Positions 1 to 8,939 of a DNA stretch of 64,000 nucleotides are shown one piece after another. Origin of the DNA: Microbispora siamensis (GTDB lineage: Bacteria; Actinomycetota; Actinomycetes; Streptosporangiales; Streptosporangiaceae). Location: assembly GCF_016863095.1 (NCBI RefSeq), contig NZ_BOOF01000039.1, positions 49,874-113,873 of the forward strand. Direction: 5' to 3'. Made by a program: the position numbers and the translations under genes. The notes under the pieces are model-generated. The model saw only the letters and a list, made by a program, of their open reading frames with translations. It was not told where the DNA came from and did not search any database. Position 1 is the first letter of the stretch, and each line of letters begins with the position of its first letter.

Positions 1-468
1 TTCGCGTCCCGGAATCAGGAATCGCCTGCCGGACGACCGGCGATGAGCGCGGGCCGGAGAGCGGCCGCGCCGCGACGTCGTGTCCGTGCGGTGCTCAGAG
101 CTCCTCTTCGCTCATGTCCGCGAGCGTGAGCAGTCCTTCGAAGCAGCCCTCTCGTGGCGCGCCCGGCGCGAGCGCGGCCATTCCCCTGGTCGTCCCCTGA
201 CCCAAGGTCGCGGCGGTCATCGCCGCCTGTCTCGTCCTCGCGGCCGGCGCGAGCACGATTTTCACAGGGAAAACATCCTTCACTTCCGTAAGGACGTCGT
301 CCAGGCCGCCTACCAGCGCGAATGCTTGATCAGGCAAAGGAATCGTCGATCCTTCCCCCTGTTTTCGCAAGGGTTGCGATCCGGGACGTTCAGGCGGCCC
401 GGTTTCCGGATAGCTCTTATTAACATTTTTTTCCTGAGCATTGCATTACGGACACGAACGGAGGGGTC
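1..468. other. Mostly non-coding stretch upstream of the histidine kinase
   Basis: This 468-base stretch holds no gene I can identify with confidence. The only coding candidate is a weak minus-strand small ORF (95-370), listed separately. Bases from about 400 to 465 are clearly more A/T-rich than the surroundings, including the run TTATTAACATTTTTTTCC, so this is the most likely promoter region for the plus-strand kinase at 469 and possibly for a divergent transcript. No tRNA, terminator or repeat was seen here. Confidence 0.5.
95..370 (-). CDS. Possible small protein, unrecognised
   Basis: A minus-strand ORF of 91 residues that can only start at TTG. A more credible TTG lies 11 codons further in, preceded by a GGGGGAAGGA-like ribosome site, and would give about 80 residues. 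The protein has an acidic C-terminal end (MSEEEL), a Gly-Gly near the N-terminus and no membrane segment. Third positions become G/C-rich only in the C-terminal half. It would be divergent from the histidine kinase gene across an A/T-rich gap. I do not recognise a family. It may be a chance ORF; the Gly-Gly and acidic segments faintly resemble a peptide leader, but no modifying enzyme is nearby. Confidence 0.25.
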   Translation of the reverse strand: MRKQGEGSTIPLPDQAFALVGGLDDVLTEVKDVFPVKIVLAPAARTRQAAMTAATLGQGTTRGMAALAPGAPREGCFEGLLTLADMSEEEL

Positions 469-1878
469 ATGGCGGGCTGGCACATGCCTTCCCTTTTACG
501 CCCGCGCTCGATCCAGGCGCGGACCGCCCTGATGAGCGCGGTCCTCTCCCTCCTCGTCCTCACGGTGATCGGGTTCGGGCTGGACATCGCCGTACGCAAC
601 CGGATCCACAGCCATCTCTTCATGGACACCCAGCGGGTGGCCACCGACTGGATCGCCTCGATGGGCCCCAACGGCATCCCCGAGCCGCCGGCCGCGCACG
701 AGGACCTGGTGCAGCTCGTCGACTCCCGCAACCGGGTGATCACGGCCAGCCGGTCGGCGAGCGGCCGGGCCCCGCTGACCTCCCCCTTCCCCACAGGCCA
801 GGACCGCCTGCAGTACCGCATCGAGTGCCCGGACCAGGGCCGGTGCGTCGTGCTCACCGCCGTACGGGTCCTGCCGGTGCAGTCCCGGCTGTTCTGGGAC
901 GGCGAGCCGCACGCCGTGTACGCGGGGAGGACCGAGCCCGCCCTCCTGGCCACGCGGCGGCTGGAACTGTTCATCGCGATCGGAGTGCTGCTGATGACCG
1001 CCGGATGGACCTGGGCGAGCTGGCGCGCCGCGGGCCGCACGCTGCGCCCGGTCAGGGAGATTCGCGAGAGGGTGACCGAGATCAGCGTGCGCGACCTGAG
1101 CCTGCGCGTCCCCCAGCCGCCCGGGCGCGACGAGATCGCCGAGCTCGCGCGGGCCTCCAACAACTTCCTCGAACGCCTCGACTCCTCGGTGCGCCAGCAG
1201 CGGCACTTCGCCTCGATGGTCTCCCACGAGCTGCGGACCCCGCTCGCCGGGCTGCGCACGCAGCTGGAGGAGGCCCTGCTCTACCGCGAGGAGACCGATC
1301 CGTACGAGACGATCCGTACGGCGGTGCGCACCACCGAGCGGTGCCAGGCGATCATCGACGAGATGCTGACGGTCGCCCGCGTCCGAACGGCCGCGACGGC
1401 CGAACCCGAGCCGGTCGACCTCGGGGCGCTCGTGCGGGAGGAGGCCGCCGCCCGCACGGACGGCGTGCCCGTGCGCGTCGAGGTCGAGGACGAGGTGACC
1501 GTCCTCGGCAACCGGGTCCAGCTGTGCGGCGTGCTGACCAACCTGCTGGTCAACGCCCAGCGCCACGCGTACAGCAGGGTCGACGTCACGGTCGGGCGGG
1601 CCGGGGACGAGGCGGTCGTCACCGTGCTCGACGACGGCGACGGCATCGCCCCGGAGGACCGCGAGCGGGTCTTCGAGCCGTTCGTCCGCCTGAAGGACGG
1701 GCGCCGCCGCGATCCCAAGGGCACCGGGCTGGGCCTCGCCCTGTGCCGCGTCACGGCGGACGCGCACCACGGGACGCTGCGGGTCGAGGACTCACCGCGC
1801 GGCGCCCGCTTCGTCCTGCGCCTGCCGCTGCCCGCGGGCGTCTCACCCGTGGGCAGCGCGCCGCAGCTCAGCCGGTGA
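469..1878 (+). CDS. Orphan sensor histidine kinase with HAMP domain
   Basis: A 469-residue membrane sensor kinase of the HisKA type. A first membrane helix lies at about 18-40 and a second at about 165-185, enclosing an extracellular sensor of about 120 residues that contains two cysteines (about C120 and C126). A HAMP linker follows (about 186-238), then the dimerisation/phosphoacceptor segment SHELRTPLAGL with His253, then a GHKL ATPase domain with an N box (NLLVNAQRHA), DDGDGIAPEDRERVFEPF and a GTGLGLAL lid. ATG at 469 follows GGAGGGGTC at a short distance. No response regulator gene is adjacent: the downstream gene is convergent and the upstream 468 bases hold no regulator, so the partner must be elsewhere. 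Its 3' end overlaps the phospholipase gene by 11 bases. Confidence 0.9.
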   Translation: MAGWHMPSLLRPRSIQARTALMSAVLSLLVLTVIGFGLDIAVRNRIHSHLFMDTQRVATDWIASMGPNGIPEPPAAHEDLVQLVDSRNRVITASRSASGRAPLTSPFPTGQDRLQYRIECPDQGRCVVLTAVRVLPVQSRLFWDGEPHAVYAGRTEPALLATRRLELFIAIGVLLMTAGWTWASWRAAGRTLRPVREIRERVTEISVRDLSLRVPQPPGRDEIAELARASNNFLERLDSSVRQQRHFASMVSHELRTPLAGLRTQLEEALLYREETDPYETIRTAVRTTERCQAIIDEMLTVARVRTAATAEPEPVDLGALVREEAAARTDGVPVRVEVEDEVTVLGNRVQLCGVLTNLLVNAQRHAYSRVDVTVGRAGDEAVVTVLDDGDGIAPEDRERVFEPFVRLKDGRRRDPKGTGLGLALCRVTADAHHGTLRVEDSPRGARFVLRLPLPAGVSPVGSAPQLSR

Positions 1879-3934
1879 CGCTCGGCCGGCCGTTCTCGAT
1901 GTGGCCCATCAGACGGCGGTTGAAGGACGGGTCGTCCGCGCAGGAGATCTCGATGTCGTACCAGCCCCTGGCCCGCCGGGCGGGCCAGGGCAGGTGCCGC
2001 CGCGCGCCGGGCCGCAGCACGACCTCCGTCTCCTTGTCGTCGTAGGCCAGCGCGCGGACGTGCAGGCGCACCTCCCGGCGGCCGTTGTTGGCGATCTCGA
2101 TGTCCAGCCGCAGCGCCTCACCGTGGACGGTGCTGGACACCTCGACCCCGGCCGCGCCGCCGGTGAGTGACCCGCCGAACTCCCGGCGGAAGCCGTTCGG
2201 ACCGGTGAGCACCAGGTCGTAGTGGTCGCCCGGCACCGGGACGAGCCTGGTGGCCGAGCCACGCACGTCCAGGTGGAGCGGCGCGGGCAGCTCCCCGGCG
2301 TAGGGGTAGAGCGCCAGGTGCACACTCTGTGCGCCGTCGTTGGCGACCGCCAGCCGCAGCGTGTCGCCCCTGAGCGCGACCGAGGCGTCCGGCTGGTACG
2401 GCAGGGGCCGCGCCGGGCGCACACCCTCCTCCTGGACGGGCATGCGCTGGTCGGCCGGCGGGGAGGGCCGCCAACGGCCGGTGAACGTTGGCACCGGACC
2501 GGGGTGCGCGGGGGTGGGCCGGGGGCCGGCCGAGGTGAAGTCGAAGGCCGAGGTGAGGTCGCCGGAGACGGTGCGCCGCCATGCGGAGATGTCGGGGAAG
2601 CGCACCCCCAGCCAGGTCTCCAGGAAGCGGACCGTGGAGGAGTGGTCGAAGATCTGCGAGCAGACGTGCCCGCCGATCGTCCACGGCGAGACCACGATCA
2701 TCGGCACCCGGATGCCGAGGCCGATCGGCTTGCCGTCGTAGAACTCGTCGGCCTGTTCGGCCGGGGGCCGCGGCGGTGGCACGTGGTCGAAGAAGCCGTC
2801 GTTCTCGTCATAGGTGATGAACAGCGCCGTGGAGCGCCACACCTCGGGGTTCGACGCGATCGCGTCAAGGATGTCGTAGGTGATCTGCGCGCTCTGGATC
2901 GGCGAGGACGCACTGGGGTGTTCGGAGTCGGCCGCCGAAGGGACGAGGTAGCTGACCTCGGGCAGCCGCCCCGCCTCGACGTCGGCGCGGAACTCGGCGG
3001 CGAGCGTGTCGGGCCGCAGGCGGCGCAGCGCCCGGTCGTACAGTGAGCGCTCCTTGGGCGTCAGCGCCGCCACGCCCTCCTCCAGTCGCGCCAGCATCTG
3101 CTCCCGCTGCGCCTCCGGCGCCCGGAACAGCGCGGAGTAGAAGGAGTCCATGCTCAGGTGGTCTCCGCGCAGCGCCTTGCGCGCGATCCGGCGGAACTCG
3201 GCGAAGAACTCGAGGTTGTTGTCCTCGTAGTTGTCCCACTCCTGGTAGACCTTCCAGGAGCGCCCGGCGGCCTCCAGGATCTCCCCGGCGTTCGCCCACG
3301 TGTACCCCGCGTGGGAGTCCTCGCTGTAGGCGGAGTTGTCGATCGCCCGCTTCGTCGTCCCCGGCTCGTAGCCGGTGTGCCCGCTCACGTGGTAGTTACG
3401 GTTCGGGCTCGTGGACGACAGCACCGAGCAGAAGTAGTTGTCGCAGATCGTGAAGGTGTCGGCCAGCTCGTACTGCAGCGGGATGTCCTCGCGCCGGTAG
3501 TACGTCATGGTGGCCGGGCTCTTGGCCGCGATCCAGCCGTTGTGCCAGCCGTCCGCCGCGGCCGCCTGCCCGTCGTTCCAGCCGTGCGCGAGCGCCGAGA
3601 TCCACTGCAGGTCCCTGCCCACCAGGTCGGCGGCCTCGCGCACCGGAAACGGCAGCACCCGGCCCGCGCCGTCGGGCTGCTCGAACACCGGCCTGCCGTC
3701 CGGCAGCCTGACGGCGTTGCGGTCCCCGTAGCCGCGCACGCCCCGCAGGCTGCCGAAGTAGTGGTCGAACGACCGGTTCTCCTGCATGAGGAAGACGACG
3801 TGCTTGATCGCGGACAGGCCGCCGCGCGGCACCGGCATGGCCATCGCCCGGTGCACCGAGGCCGGCAGCAGCGACGCGGCGGCGGCGCCGGCGCCTGCGG
3901 CGAGGAACCCGCGGCGGGACAGACCCTGGGACAT
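1868..3934 (-). CDS. Secreted phosphocholine-type phospholipase C
   Basis: A 688-residue member of the bacterial phospholipase C/acid phosphatase superfamily, which cleaves phospholipid head groups outside the cell. The N-terminus is a clear Tat signal (SRRGFLAAGAGAAAASLLP) ending in AMA. The family motif HVVFLMQENRSFDHYFG follows at about 45-60, with STSPNRNYHVSG further on, a segment likely to carry the nucleophile, and a DENDGFFDHVPPP metal/substrate motif. The C-terminal quarter (about 490-688) holds two beta-rich repeats typical of the family tail (DUF756 type). Length matches the family (about 690). It lies 98 bases downstream of egtD on the same strand. Its 3' end overlaps the convergent kinase gene by 11 bases, with no room for a separate terminator. 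Confidence 0.92.
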   Translation of the reverse strand: MSQGLSRRGFLAAGAGAAAASLLPASVHRAMAMPVPRGGLSAIKHVVFLMQENRSFDHYFGSLRGVRGYGDRNAVRLPDGRPVFEQPDGAGRVLPFPVREAADLVGRDLQWISALAHGWNDGQAAAADGWHNGWIAAKSPATMTYYRREDIPLQYELADTFTICDNYFCSVLSSTSPNRNYHVSGHTGYEPGTTKRAIDNSAYSEDSHAGYTWANAGEILEAAGRSWKVYQEWDNYEDNNLEFFAEFRRIARKALRGDHLSMDSFYSALFRAPEAQREQMLARLEEGVAALTPKERSLYDRALRRLRPDTLAAEFRADVEAGRLPEVSYLVPSAADSEHPSASSPIQSAQITYDILDAIASNPEVWRSTALFITYDENDGFFDHVPPPRPPAEQADEFYDGKPIGLGIRVPMIVVSPWTIGGHVCSQIFDHSSTVRFLETWLGVRFPDISAWRRTVSGDLTSAFDFTSAGPRPTPAHPGPVPTFTGRWRPSPPADQRMPVQEEGVRPARPLPYQPDASVALRGDTLRLAVANDGAQSVHLALYPYAGELPAPLHLDVRGSATRLVPVPGDHYDLVLTGPNGFRREFGGSLTGGAAGVEVSSTVHGEALRLDIEIANNGRREVRLHVRALAYDDKETEVVLRPGARRHLPWPARRARGWYDIEISCADDPSFNRRLMGHIENGRPSVTG

Positions 3935-4032
3935 CGTGGTCCTTTCACTTCGGCCGCCCGCTTACGGCGGCCCGGCGAGGTGATCACAGCCCCTCGCGGT
4001 GGCAGGACGACGACATCCTCCGGCACTGCCGG

Positions 4033-5019
4033 TTAAGGGTTGGCGAACCTCCCCGGGGACGCGGGCACCGCGGCCAGGGTCAGCGCGAAGTCGCCGGCGC
4101 TGTCGGTGTACCAGCGGCAGACCGCGAACCCGGCCCGGGACAGCTCGTCGAGCACGCCCTCCCTGCGGAACTTGGCGCTGATCTCCGTGCGCGTCTCCTC
4201 GCCCTCGGCGAAGGCGACCGTGAGCCCGAGCGCCCGGATCGGGACCTCCATGGGCCGGGTGGCCCGCAGCCGCATCTCGATCCAGTCGTTGTCCTCGTCC
4301 CACAGCGCCACGTGCTCGAACGCCTCCGGCTCGAACCCGGCGTCCAGTTCCCGGTTGAGCACGTGCAGCACGTTGCGGTTGAAGGCGGCCGTCACGCCCC
4401 CCGGGTCGTCGTACGCCGCGACCAGCCGTCCCCTGTCCTTCACCAGGTCGGTGCCGAGCAGCAGGGTGTCGCCCGGCCGCAGCGTGGCCCGCAGTTCCTT
4501 GAGGAACACCTCCCGCGCGGCGGGCGGGAGGTTGCCGATCGTGCCGCCGAGGAAGGCCACCAGCCGCCTGCCGGTCCTCGGCAGCAGCGCCAGGTGCTGC
4601 TCGAAGTCGGCGCGCACCGGCCGTACGTCCAGGCCGGGATAGCGTACGGCGAGCCGCTCCGCCGCGGCCTCCAGCGTGACGTCGTCCACGTCCACCGGCG
4701 TGTAGGCCCGCAGCGTGCCCGCGTTGGCCAGCGCGTCGAGCAGCAGCACGGTCTTCTCGCTGGTGCCCGAGCCCAGCTCGACGAGCGTGTCGGCGCGGCT
4801 GAGCGCCGCGACGTCGATGGCGCGGCGGCGCAGGATCTCCAGCTCGCGCCGGGTGGGGTAGTACTCCGGCAACCGGGTGATCCGCGAGAACAGCTCGCTG
4901 CCCGCGGCGTCGTAGAACCATTTGGGCGGCAGCCACTTGGGCGACGAGGTGAGCCCGGCGCGTACGTCGTTCTCCAGAGCCTGGCGCAGATAGTCGCCGC
5001 CGAGATGATCGGTAACCAT
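4033..5019 (-). CDS. egtD: L-histidine N-alpha-methyltransferase EgtD
   Basis: A 328-residue SAM-dependent methyltransferase that trimethylates histidine to hercynine, the first committed precursor of ergothioneine. The sequence shows PKWFYDAAGSELFSRITRLPEYYPTRRE near the N-terminus, characteristic of EgtD, then the SAM-binding VELGSGTSEKT, a VDVDDVTLE acidic loop and FLGGTIGN. Length is usual (about 320). It is the last of four minus-strand genes in the order egtA-egtB-egtC-egtD, starting 9 bases after the egtC stop, so co-translation is likely. No egtE (lyase) gene follows. Confidence 0.96.
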   Translation of the reverse strand: MVTDHLGGDYLRQALENDVRAGLTSSPKWLPPKWFYDAAGSELFSRITRLPEYYPTRRELEILRRRAIDVAALSRADTLVELGSGTSEKTVLLLDALANAGTLRAYTPVDVDDVTLEAAAERLAVRYPGLDVRPVRADFEQHLALLPRTGRRLVAFLGGTIGNLPPAAREVFLKELRATLRPGDTLLLGTDLVKDRGRLVAAYDDPGGVTAAFNRNVLHVLNRELDAGFEPEAFEHVALWDEDNDWIEMRLRATRPMEVPIRALGLTVAFAEGEETRTEISAKFRREGVLDELSRAGFAVCRWYTDSAGDFALTLAAVPASPGRFANP

Positions 5020-5028
5020 GGTCGCCTC

Positions 5029-5730
5029 TCAATCGATGGGTGTCACCGAAACGCCGTCGGGAGACGCGAGCAGCAGGCTGCGGTCGGGCACGGCCCGCCA
5101 GCCCGGCCGGTCGTCAAGCGGCTCGCTCGCGACGAGCACCCCCTCCTCCAGGTGCGTGAACAACGTGTCGCCCCACGCGACGGCGGCCAGGTGGGAACCT
5201 CCCGTGACGAGCAGGTTGAGCCGCGCCTCCGGGTCGCCCTCCGCGGCCGCGCGGACGACGGCGGGCAGGACGTCGGCGAGCGGCAGGCCGTCCCGCAACC
5301 GGGTGAACACGGCCGCGGCGAGCCACGCCGAGTCACACACGCTCTCCGCGTCGGCCGCGAGGGGCCGGACGGCCTCGCGCCTGACCCGCCCGTTGTGGCT
5401 GAGCAGCCAGGGCCCGTCGGCGAACGGCGCGGTGGCCGTCTCCTCGATCGGCATCCCGACCGTGGCCGACCGCACCGCCGCGATCAGGCAGGACGAGCGG
5501 GCCGCCGCGGCGAGGCCGGGCATGTTGGCGTCCGCCCAGATGGGCACCGTACGGCGGTAGCGCACGGGCCGGGACCCGTCGTACCAGCCGAAGCCGAACC
5601 CGTCGGCGTTCACCGTGCCGTACTTCTGCAGGCGCGGGGCGTACGACTGGCGCAGCAGGCCGTGTTCAGGGTCGCTGATGAGCGTGGTCAGGGACCTCGT
5701 CGGGCCCAGCCACGCCGCGTGGCGGCACAT
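5029..5730 (-). CDS. egtC: Gamma-glutamyl-hercynylcysteine sulfoxide hydrolase EgtC
   Basis: A 233-residue class II glutamine-amidotransferase-fold (Ntn) hydrolase that removes glutamate from gamma-glutamyl-hercynylcysteine S-oxide in ergothioneine synthesis. The protein begins MCRH, so the catalytic Cys2 becomes N-terminal after Met removal. It continues with the family motifs NADGFGFGWY, LLSHNGRV (oxyanion region) and DSAWLAAAVF. The start ATG at 5730 lies 4 bases after the egtB stop, and egtD follows 9 bases downstream. Confidence 0.96.
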   Translation of the reverse strand: MCRHAAWLGPTRSLTTLISDPEHGLLRQSYAPRLQKYGTVNADGFGFGWYDGSRPVRYRRTVPIWADANMPGLAAAARSSCLIAAVRSATVGMPIEETATAPFADGPWLLSHNGRVRREAVRPLAADAESVCDSAWLAAAVFTRLRDGLPLADVLPAVVRAAAEGDPEARLNLLVTGGSHLAAVAWGDTLFTHLEEGVLVASEPLDDRPGWRAVPDRSLLLASPDGVSVTPID

Positions 5731-5734
5731 CCCC

Positions 5735-7045
5735 TCACTCCTCCGAGCGGGCGCAGCGGAACCCGGCGAAGATCTGCCGCCGGATCGGGTAGTCCCAGTT
5801 GCGGAAGGTCGTGCGGACGGCGCAGGGATGGGTGGCCCACGAACCGCCGCGCAGCACCCGGTAGGTCTCCCCGAAGAAGACCTTGCTGTACTCCTCGTAG
5901 GGGAAGCACCGGTAGCCGGGATAGGGCTGGAACCAGGAGTCGGTCCACTCCCACACGTCCCCGATGAGCTGCTCGACCCCGTAGGGACTGGCGCCGTCCG
6001 GGTACGCCCCGGCGGGCGCGGGCCGGGCCGCGCGGTGGCCGAGGTTGGCCCAGCGCGCGAGGTGGCCGGGATCGGCCTCGCCCCAGGGGTACGTGCGGCC
6101 TCCGCACGCCTTCTCCCACTCGGCCTCGGTCGGCAGGCGTTTGCCCGCCCACCGGGCGTACGCGTCGGCCTCGTACCAGGAGACGTGCTGCACCGGCTCG
6201 TCCGGCGGCACGGGCTCCTCCCGGCCGAAGCGGATCCGCCACCAGGTGTCGCCGTCGCGCGTCCAGAACAGCGGGGCCTCCACGCCGTTGCGCTCGACCC
6301 ACTCCCAGCCCTGCGGCAGCCACCAGCGCGGGTCGCGGTAGCCGCCGTCCTCGACGAACTCCAGGTAGGCCCCGTTGGTGACGGGATGGCGGTCGATCCA
6401 GTAGCCCGGCAGGTACATCCGGTGGGCGGGCCGCTCGTTGTCGTACGCCCAGGCCACGGTGTCGGTGCCCATCGTGAAGACCCCGGCGGGGATGTGCACC
6501 TCGGGCTCGGCGGCGGGCCTGCCCGGCGGCAGCTCCCCGTCGCGGACCAGGCCGGGCCGCCGGGAGAGCTGGAGCGTGGCGAGCATGGTCTCGTCGTGCT
6601 GGTGCTCGTGCTGCAGCACCAGCCCGAAGACGTAGCCGCCCGCCCGCAGCGGATCGGGGTCGGTCAGGTCCACCCGGTCGAGGACGTCGAGCACCCGGCC
6701 GCGCACGCCGGAGATGTACTTCCTCGCCTCGGCGGGGCCGAGCAGCGGGAGCGACGGCCGGTCCTTGCGCGGATACTTGAACGCGTCGTAGAGGTGGTCG
6801 ATCTCCGGGCGCAGCGGTTCGATGCCGCCCACCTCGCGCAGGACCCACAGCTCCTCGTAGTTGCCGACGTGCGCCAGGTCCCAGACCAGCGGCGACATCA
6901 GGGGCGAGTGCTGGCGCACGAGCATGTCGTCGTCCGCGTCGGTGTAGGTGAGCGACCGCTCGCGTACGGCGGCGAGCTCGGCCGCGATCCGCTCCTTCAG
7001 GCCGGTCGGGCCGGCGTTGCCCAGGACGGCGTCGAGATCGGTCAC
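5735..7045 (-). CDS. egtB: Hercynine oxygenase EgtB (iron sulfoxide synthase)
   Basis: A 436-residue non-haem iron enzyme that joins hercynine to gamma-glutamylcysteine with oxygen. An N-terminal DinB-type helical domain carries the probable iron ligands His59 (WDLAHVGNYEE) and the H-x3-H pair His146/His150 (in VLQHEHQHDETML). The C-terminal half is a formylglycine-generating-enzyme fold, with GVFTMGTD, EWTDSWF and the terminal GGSWATHP-FRNWDYP-FAGFRCAR motifs. I placed the start at GTG 7045, which overlaps the egtA TGA stop (GTGA). The open frame extends 97 codons further upstream, but that part is low-complexity Arg/Pro/Gly reading over egtA and is not protein-like. Translational coupling to egtA is therefore likely. 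Confidence 0.95.
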   Translation of the reverse strand: MTDLDAVLGNAGPTGLKERIAAELAAVRERSLTYTDADDDMLVRQHSPLMSPLVWDLAHVGNYEELWVLREVGGIEPLRPEIDHLYDAFKYPRKDRPSLPLLGPAEARKYISGVRGRVLDVLDRVDLTDPDPLRAGGYVFGLVLQHEHQHDETMLATLQLSRRPGLVRDGELPPGRPAAEPEVHIPAGVFTMGTDTVAWAYDNERPAHRMYLPGYWIDRHPVTNGAYLEFVEDGGYRDPRWWLPQGWEWVERNGVEAPLFWTRDGDTWWRIRFGREEPVPPDEPVQHVSWYEADAYARWAGKRLPTEAEWEKACGGRTYPWGEADPGHLARWANLGHRAARPAPAGAYPDGASPYGVEQLIGDVWEWTDSWFQPYPGYRCFPYEEYSKVFFGETYRVLRGGSWATHPCAVRTTFRNWDYPIRRQIFAGFRCARSEE

Positions 7046-8166
7046 GCGAACATCTCCTCCATCTGGTCGGCGGCCGGCGATCGGCCGGATTCGATGTGCC
7101 GAGAGGCGAACGCGCGGACCCGGGCGACCAGCGAGGGCTCGGCCCCGAGGCGGGGCAGGGCCTCGGCGGCGGCGGCGAAGCAGGCCGAGGCGGAGCGGCG
7201 CAGATCGGGGTCGGCGAGACCGAGGCGGGCGGCGTCCGCCCACCGGTGGGCGACCGGCCGGGCCGCCTCCATGGCGGCCTCGGCGGCCCGATCGTCGGTG
7301 ACGAGCGCGTGGACGACGGCCACGCACACGGGCCACTCGGTGGCCCCCTGCGCGTCGAGGTAGCGCACCTCCAGCCAGCCCCGTGGCCGTACGGGCGGGA
7401 AGAGCGTGGTGGCGTGGTAGGCGAGGTCGGCCTCGCCGGGGGGCCGCCCGGCCACGCGGGCGAAGTCACGGAACGCCGAGCCGTCGAGGACCGGCAGGAG
7501 GCCGCCGTCCCCCCGGACCAGCATGAGACGGGCGTCGAGGAGGTAGCGCGCCCAGTCGTCCACCGGGTCGCCGTTCCGTGCGACCGGCGCCGTCCTGCTC
7601 GGGTCGAGCCTGCTCCACACGGCCTGGCGGCCGGAGACCCACCCTCCGGCGGGCGAGTTGGCGAAGGCCGCGACCAGCACGGGGCCGAGCACGTGGGACC
7701 GTTCCCAGCGGATTCGCGGGTCCTCGCCGAAGTCCAGGTTGACCTGGACCGACGCCGTCGAGCACATCATCGTCAGGCCGTCCGGCCAGTCCAGGAACGC
7801 GGCCATCGCCTCATACCTGGGCTCTCGTAACTGCCGCAGGGGCGGGCGAAGGGCGTCCAGGCCGCGGCCGCCCAGCCGCAGCCCGGCCCGGGCGAGCGCG
7901 CGCCGTACGGCGTCGACGTCGGCGGTGAGCTTCGCGATCGCGGCGGGCAGGACGTCCGGCGGGGCGGACAGTTCGAGCTGCCCGCCCGGCTCGAACGTCA
8001 CCCGGCTGCCACCCGGGAGCGCGGGGAGCGCGCCCGCGATCCGGGCGATGGGGACGGGAAGCGCGGGGTTGTCCGCGTCGAAGACCAGAAACTCCAGCTC
8101 GACGCCCAACCGGTCGGAGGTGACCCCGCGGAAGCAGTCCCGGGCGTACCTCTGCACGTCGGTCAT
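7042..8166 (-). CDS. egtA: Glutamate-cysteine ligase EgtA
   Basis: A 374-residue ATP-dependent ligase making gamma-glutamylcysteine, the sulfur donor for EgtB. It shows the GCS2-type features GVELEFLVFD near the N-terminus and FEPGGQLELSAPP (substrate/metal region), followed by a CSTASVQVNLDF strand and an FANSPAGG loop. It is the promoter-proximal gene of the operon. ATG at 8166 follows a GGGGGG-containing ribosome site. The 108-base gap to the next gene (8167-8274) probably holds the operon promoter. The last bases overlap the egtB start. Confidence 0.94.
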   Translation of the reverse strand: MTDVQRYARDCFRGVTSDRLGVELEFLVFDADNPALPVPIARIAGALPALPGGSRVTFEPGGQLELSAPPDVLPAAIAKLTADVDAVRRALARAGLRLGGRGLDALRPPLRQLREPRYEAMAAFLDWPDGLTMMCSTASVQVNLDFGEDPRIRWERSHVLGPVLVAAFANSPAGGWVSGRQAVWSRLDPSRTAPVARNGDPVDDWARYLLDARLMLVRGDGGLLPVLDGSAFRDFARVAGRPPGEADLAYHATTLFPPVRPRGWLEVRYLDAQGATEWPVCVAVVHALVTDDRAAEAAMEAARPVAHRWADAARLGLADPDLRRSASACFAAAAEALPRLGAEPSLVARVRAFASRHIESGRSPAADQMEEMFA

Positions 8167-8274
8167 TCGCCCCCCATCGGGCCGATGTTTACGCGACTCG
8201 GTCGTGCCGAGTCAGCTTTCCCCGTAATCCCCCCCTTCAACCTGAAACCCATTGAAACAGTGCGTTAACGCAGG

Positions 8275-8934
8275 TCACGCGGCAGCGGAGGTCGCCCACT
8301 CCTCATCGCGCATACGGATCATCGAGACGCCGACGATTCCGAAGACGACCAGCAGGATGACCGGGCCGCCGAGGCCCAGCACGAGGTTCCACGCGCTCGC
8401 GCCGAACAGCCAGACGATGATGCCGACGAGCACGCCGGCCGGGAACCACCACCCGGCCCGGCCTCCCCAGGCGTACGCGACGGCCACGAGCACGAGGCCG
8501 AGGAACGACCCGATCATGCCGGGCATCTGCCAGCCGATGATCATCGCGGGCTGAGCCCCGTCCTGCATGAGCTTCTCCGCCTGGTCCACCGGCAGCATCT
8601 GGAACGCCACGACGTCGAAGAAGTCCGAGATCATCAGCGCCGAGAAGTTGATGAGGCCGAGGACCGTGATCACGCCCGCGATGTTGGCCAGCACCACGCC
8701 CTTCTTGCGTACGAGGTGGACGAGGCCGATCACGCCGGGCACCCACAGAACCCACGCGTAGTGGAGGAGCGTCGCGCTGACGCCCACGGCGACCGGATTG
8801 TGCGCGTACGCGAGGGGGTCGTCGACCCCGGGTTCGGACGGGTCGACGGCCATGCCGAGGAGCAGGCAGAGCGGGGCGAGGATGAGGCTCGTGCCCGCCG
8901 CGACGCGGCGGAAGGTGTTCGCGTTGGTAAGCAT
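8275..8934 (-). CDS. Multi-pass membrane protein, function unknown
   Basis: A 219-residue hydrophobic protein with about six predicted membrane segments: residues about 10-30, 50-75, 82-105, 130-155, 160-180 and 185-205. It ends in a short charged tail (MRMRDEEWATSAAA after the last helix IRM region). An FSALMISDFFDVVAFQMLP segment sits between helices 3 and 4. I do not recognise a named family. It is divergent from a NarL-type two-component pair across 134 bases that contain several perfect inverted repeats, so it is a plausible regulated target of that pair. No Shine-Dalgarno sequence is visible before ATG 8934. Confidence 0.75.
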   Translation of the reverse strand: MLTNANTFRRVAAGTSLILAPLCLLLGMAVDPSEPGVDDPLAYAHNPVAVGVSATLLHYAWVLWVPGVIGLVHLVRKKGVVLANIAGVITVLGLINFSALMISDFFDVVAFQMLPVDQAEKLMQDGAQPAMIIGWQMPGMIGSFLGLVLVAVAYAWGGRAGWWFPAGVLVGIIVWLFGASAWNLVLGLGGPVILLVVFGIVGVSMIRMRDEEWATSAAA

Positions 8935-8939
8935 GCGGA

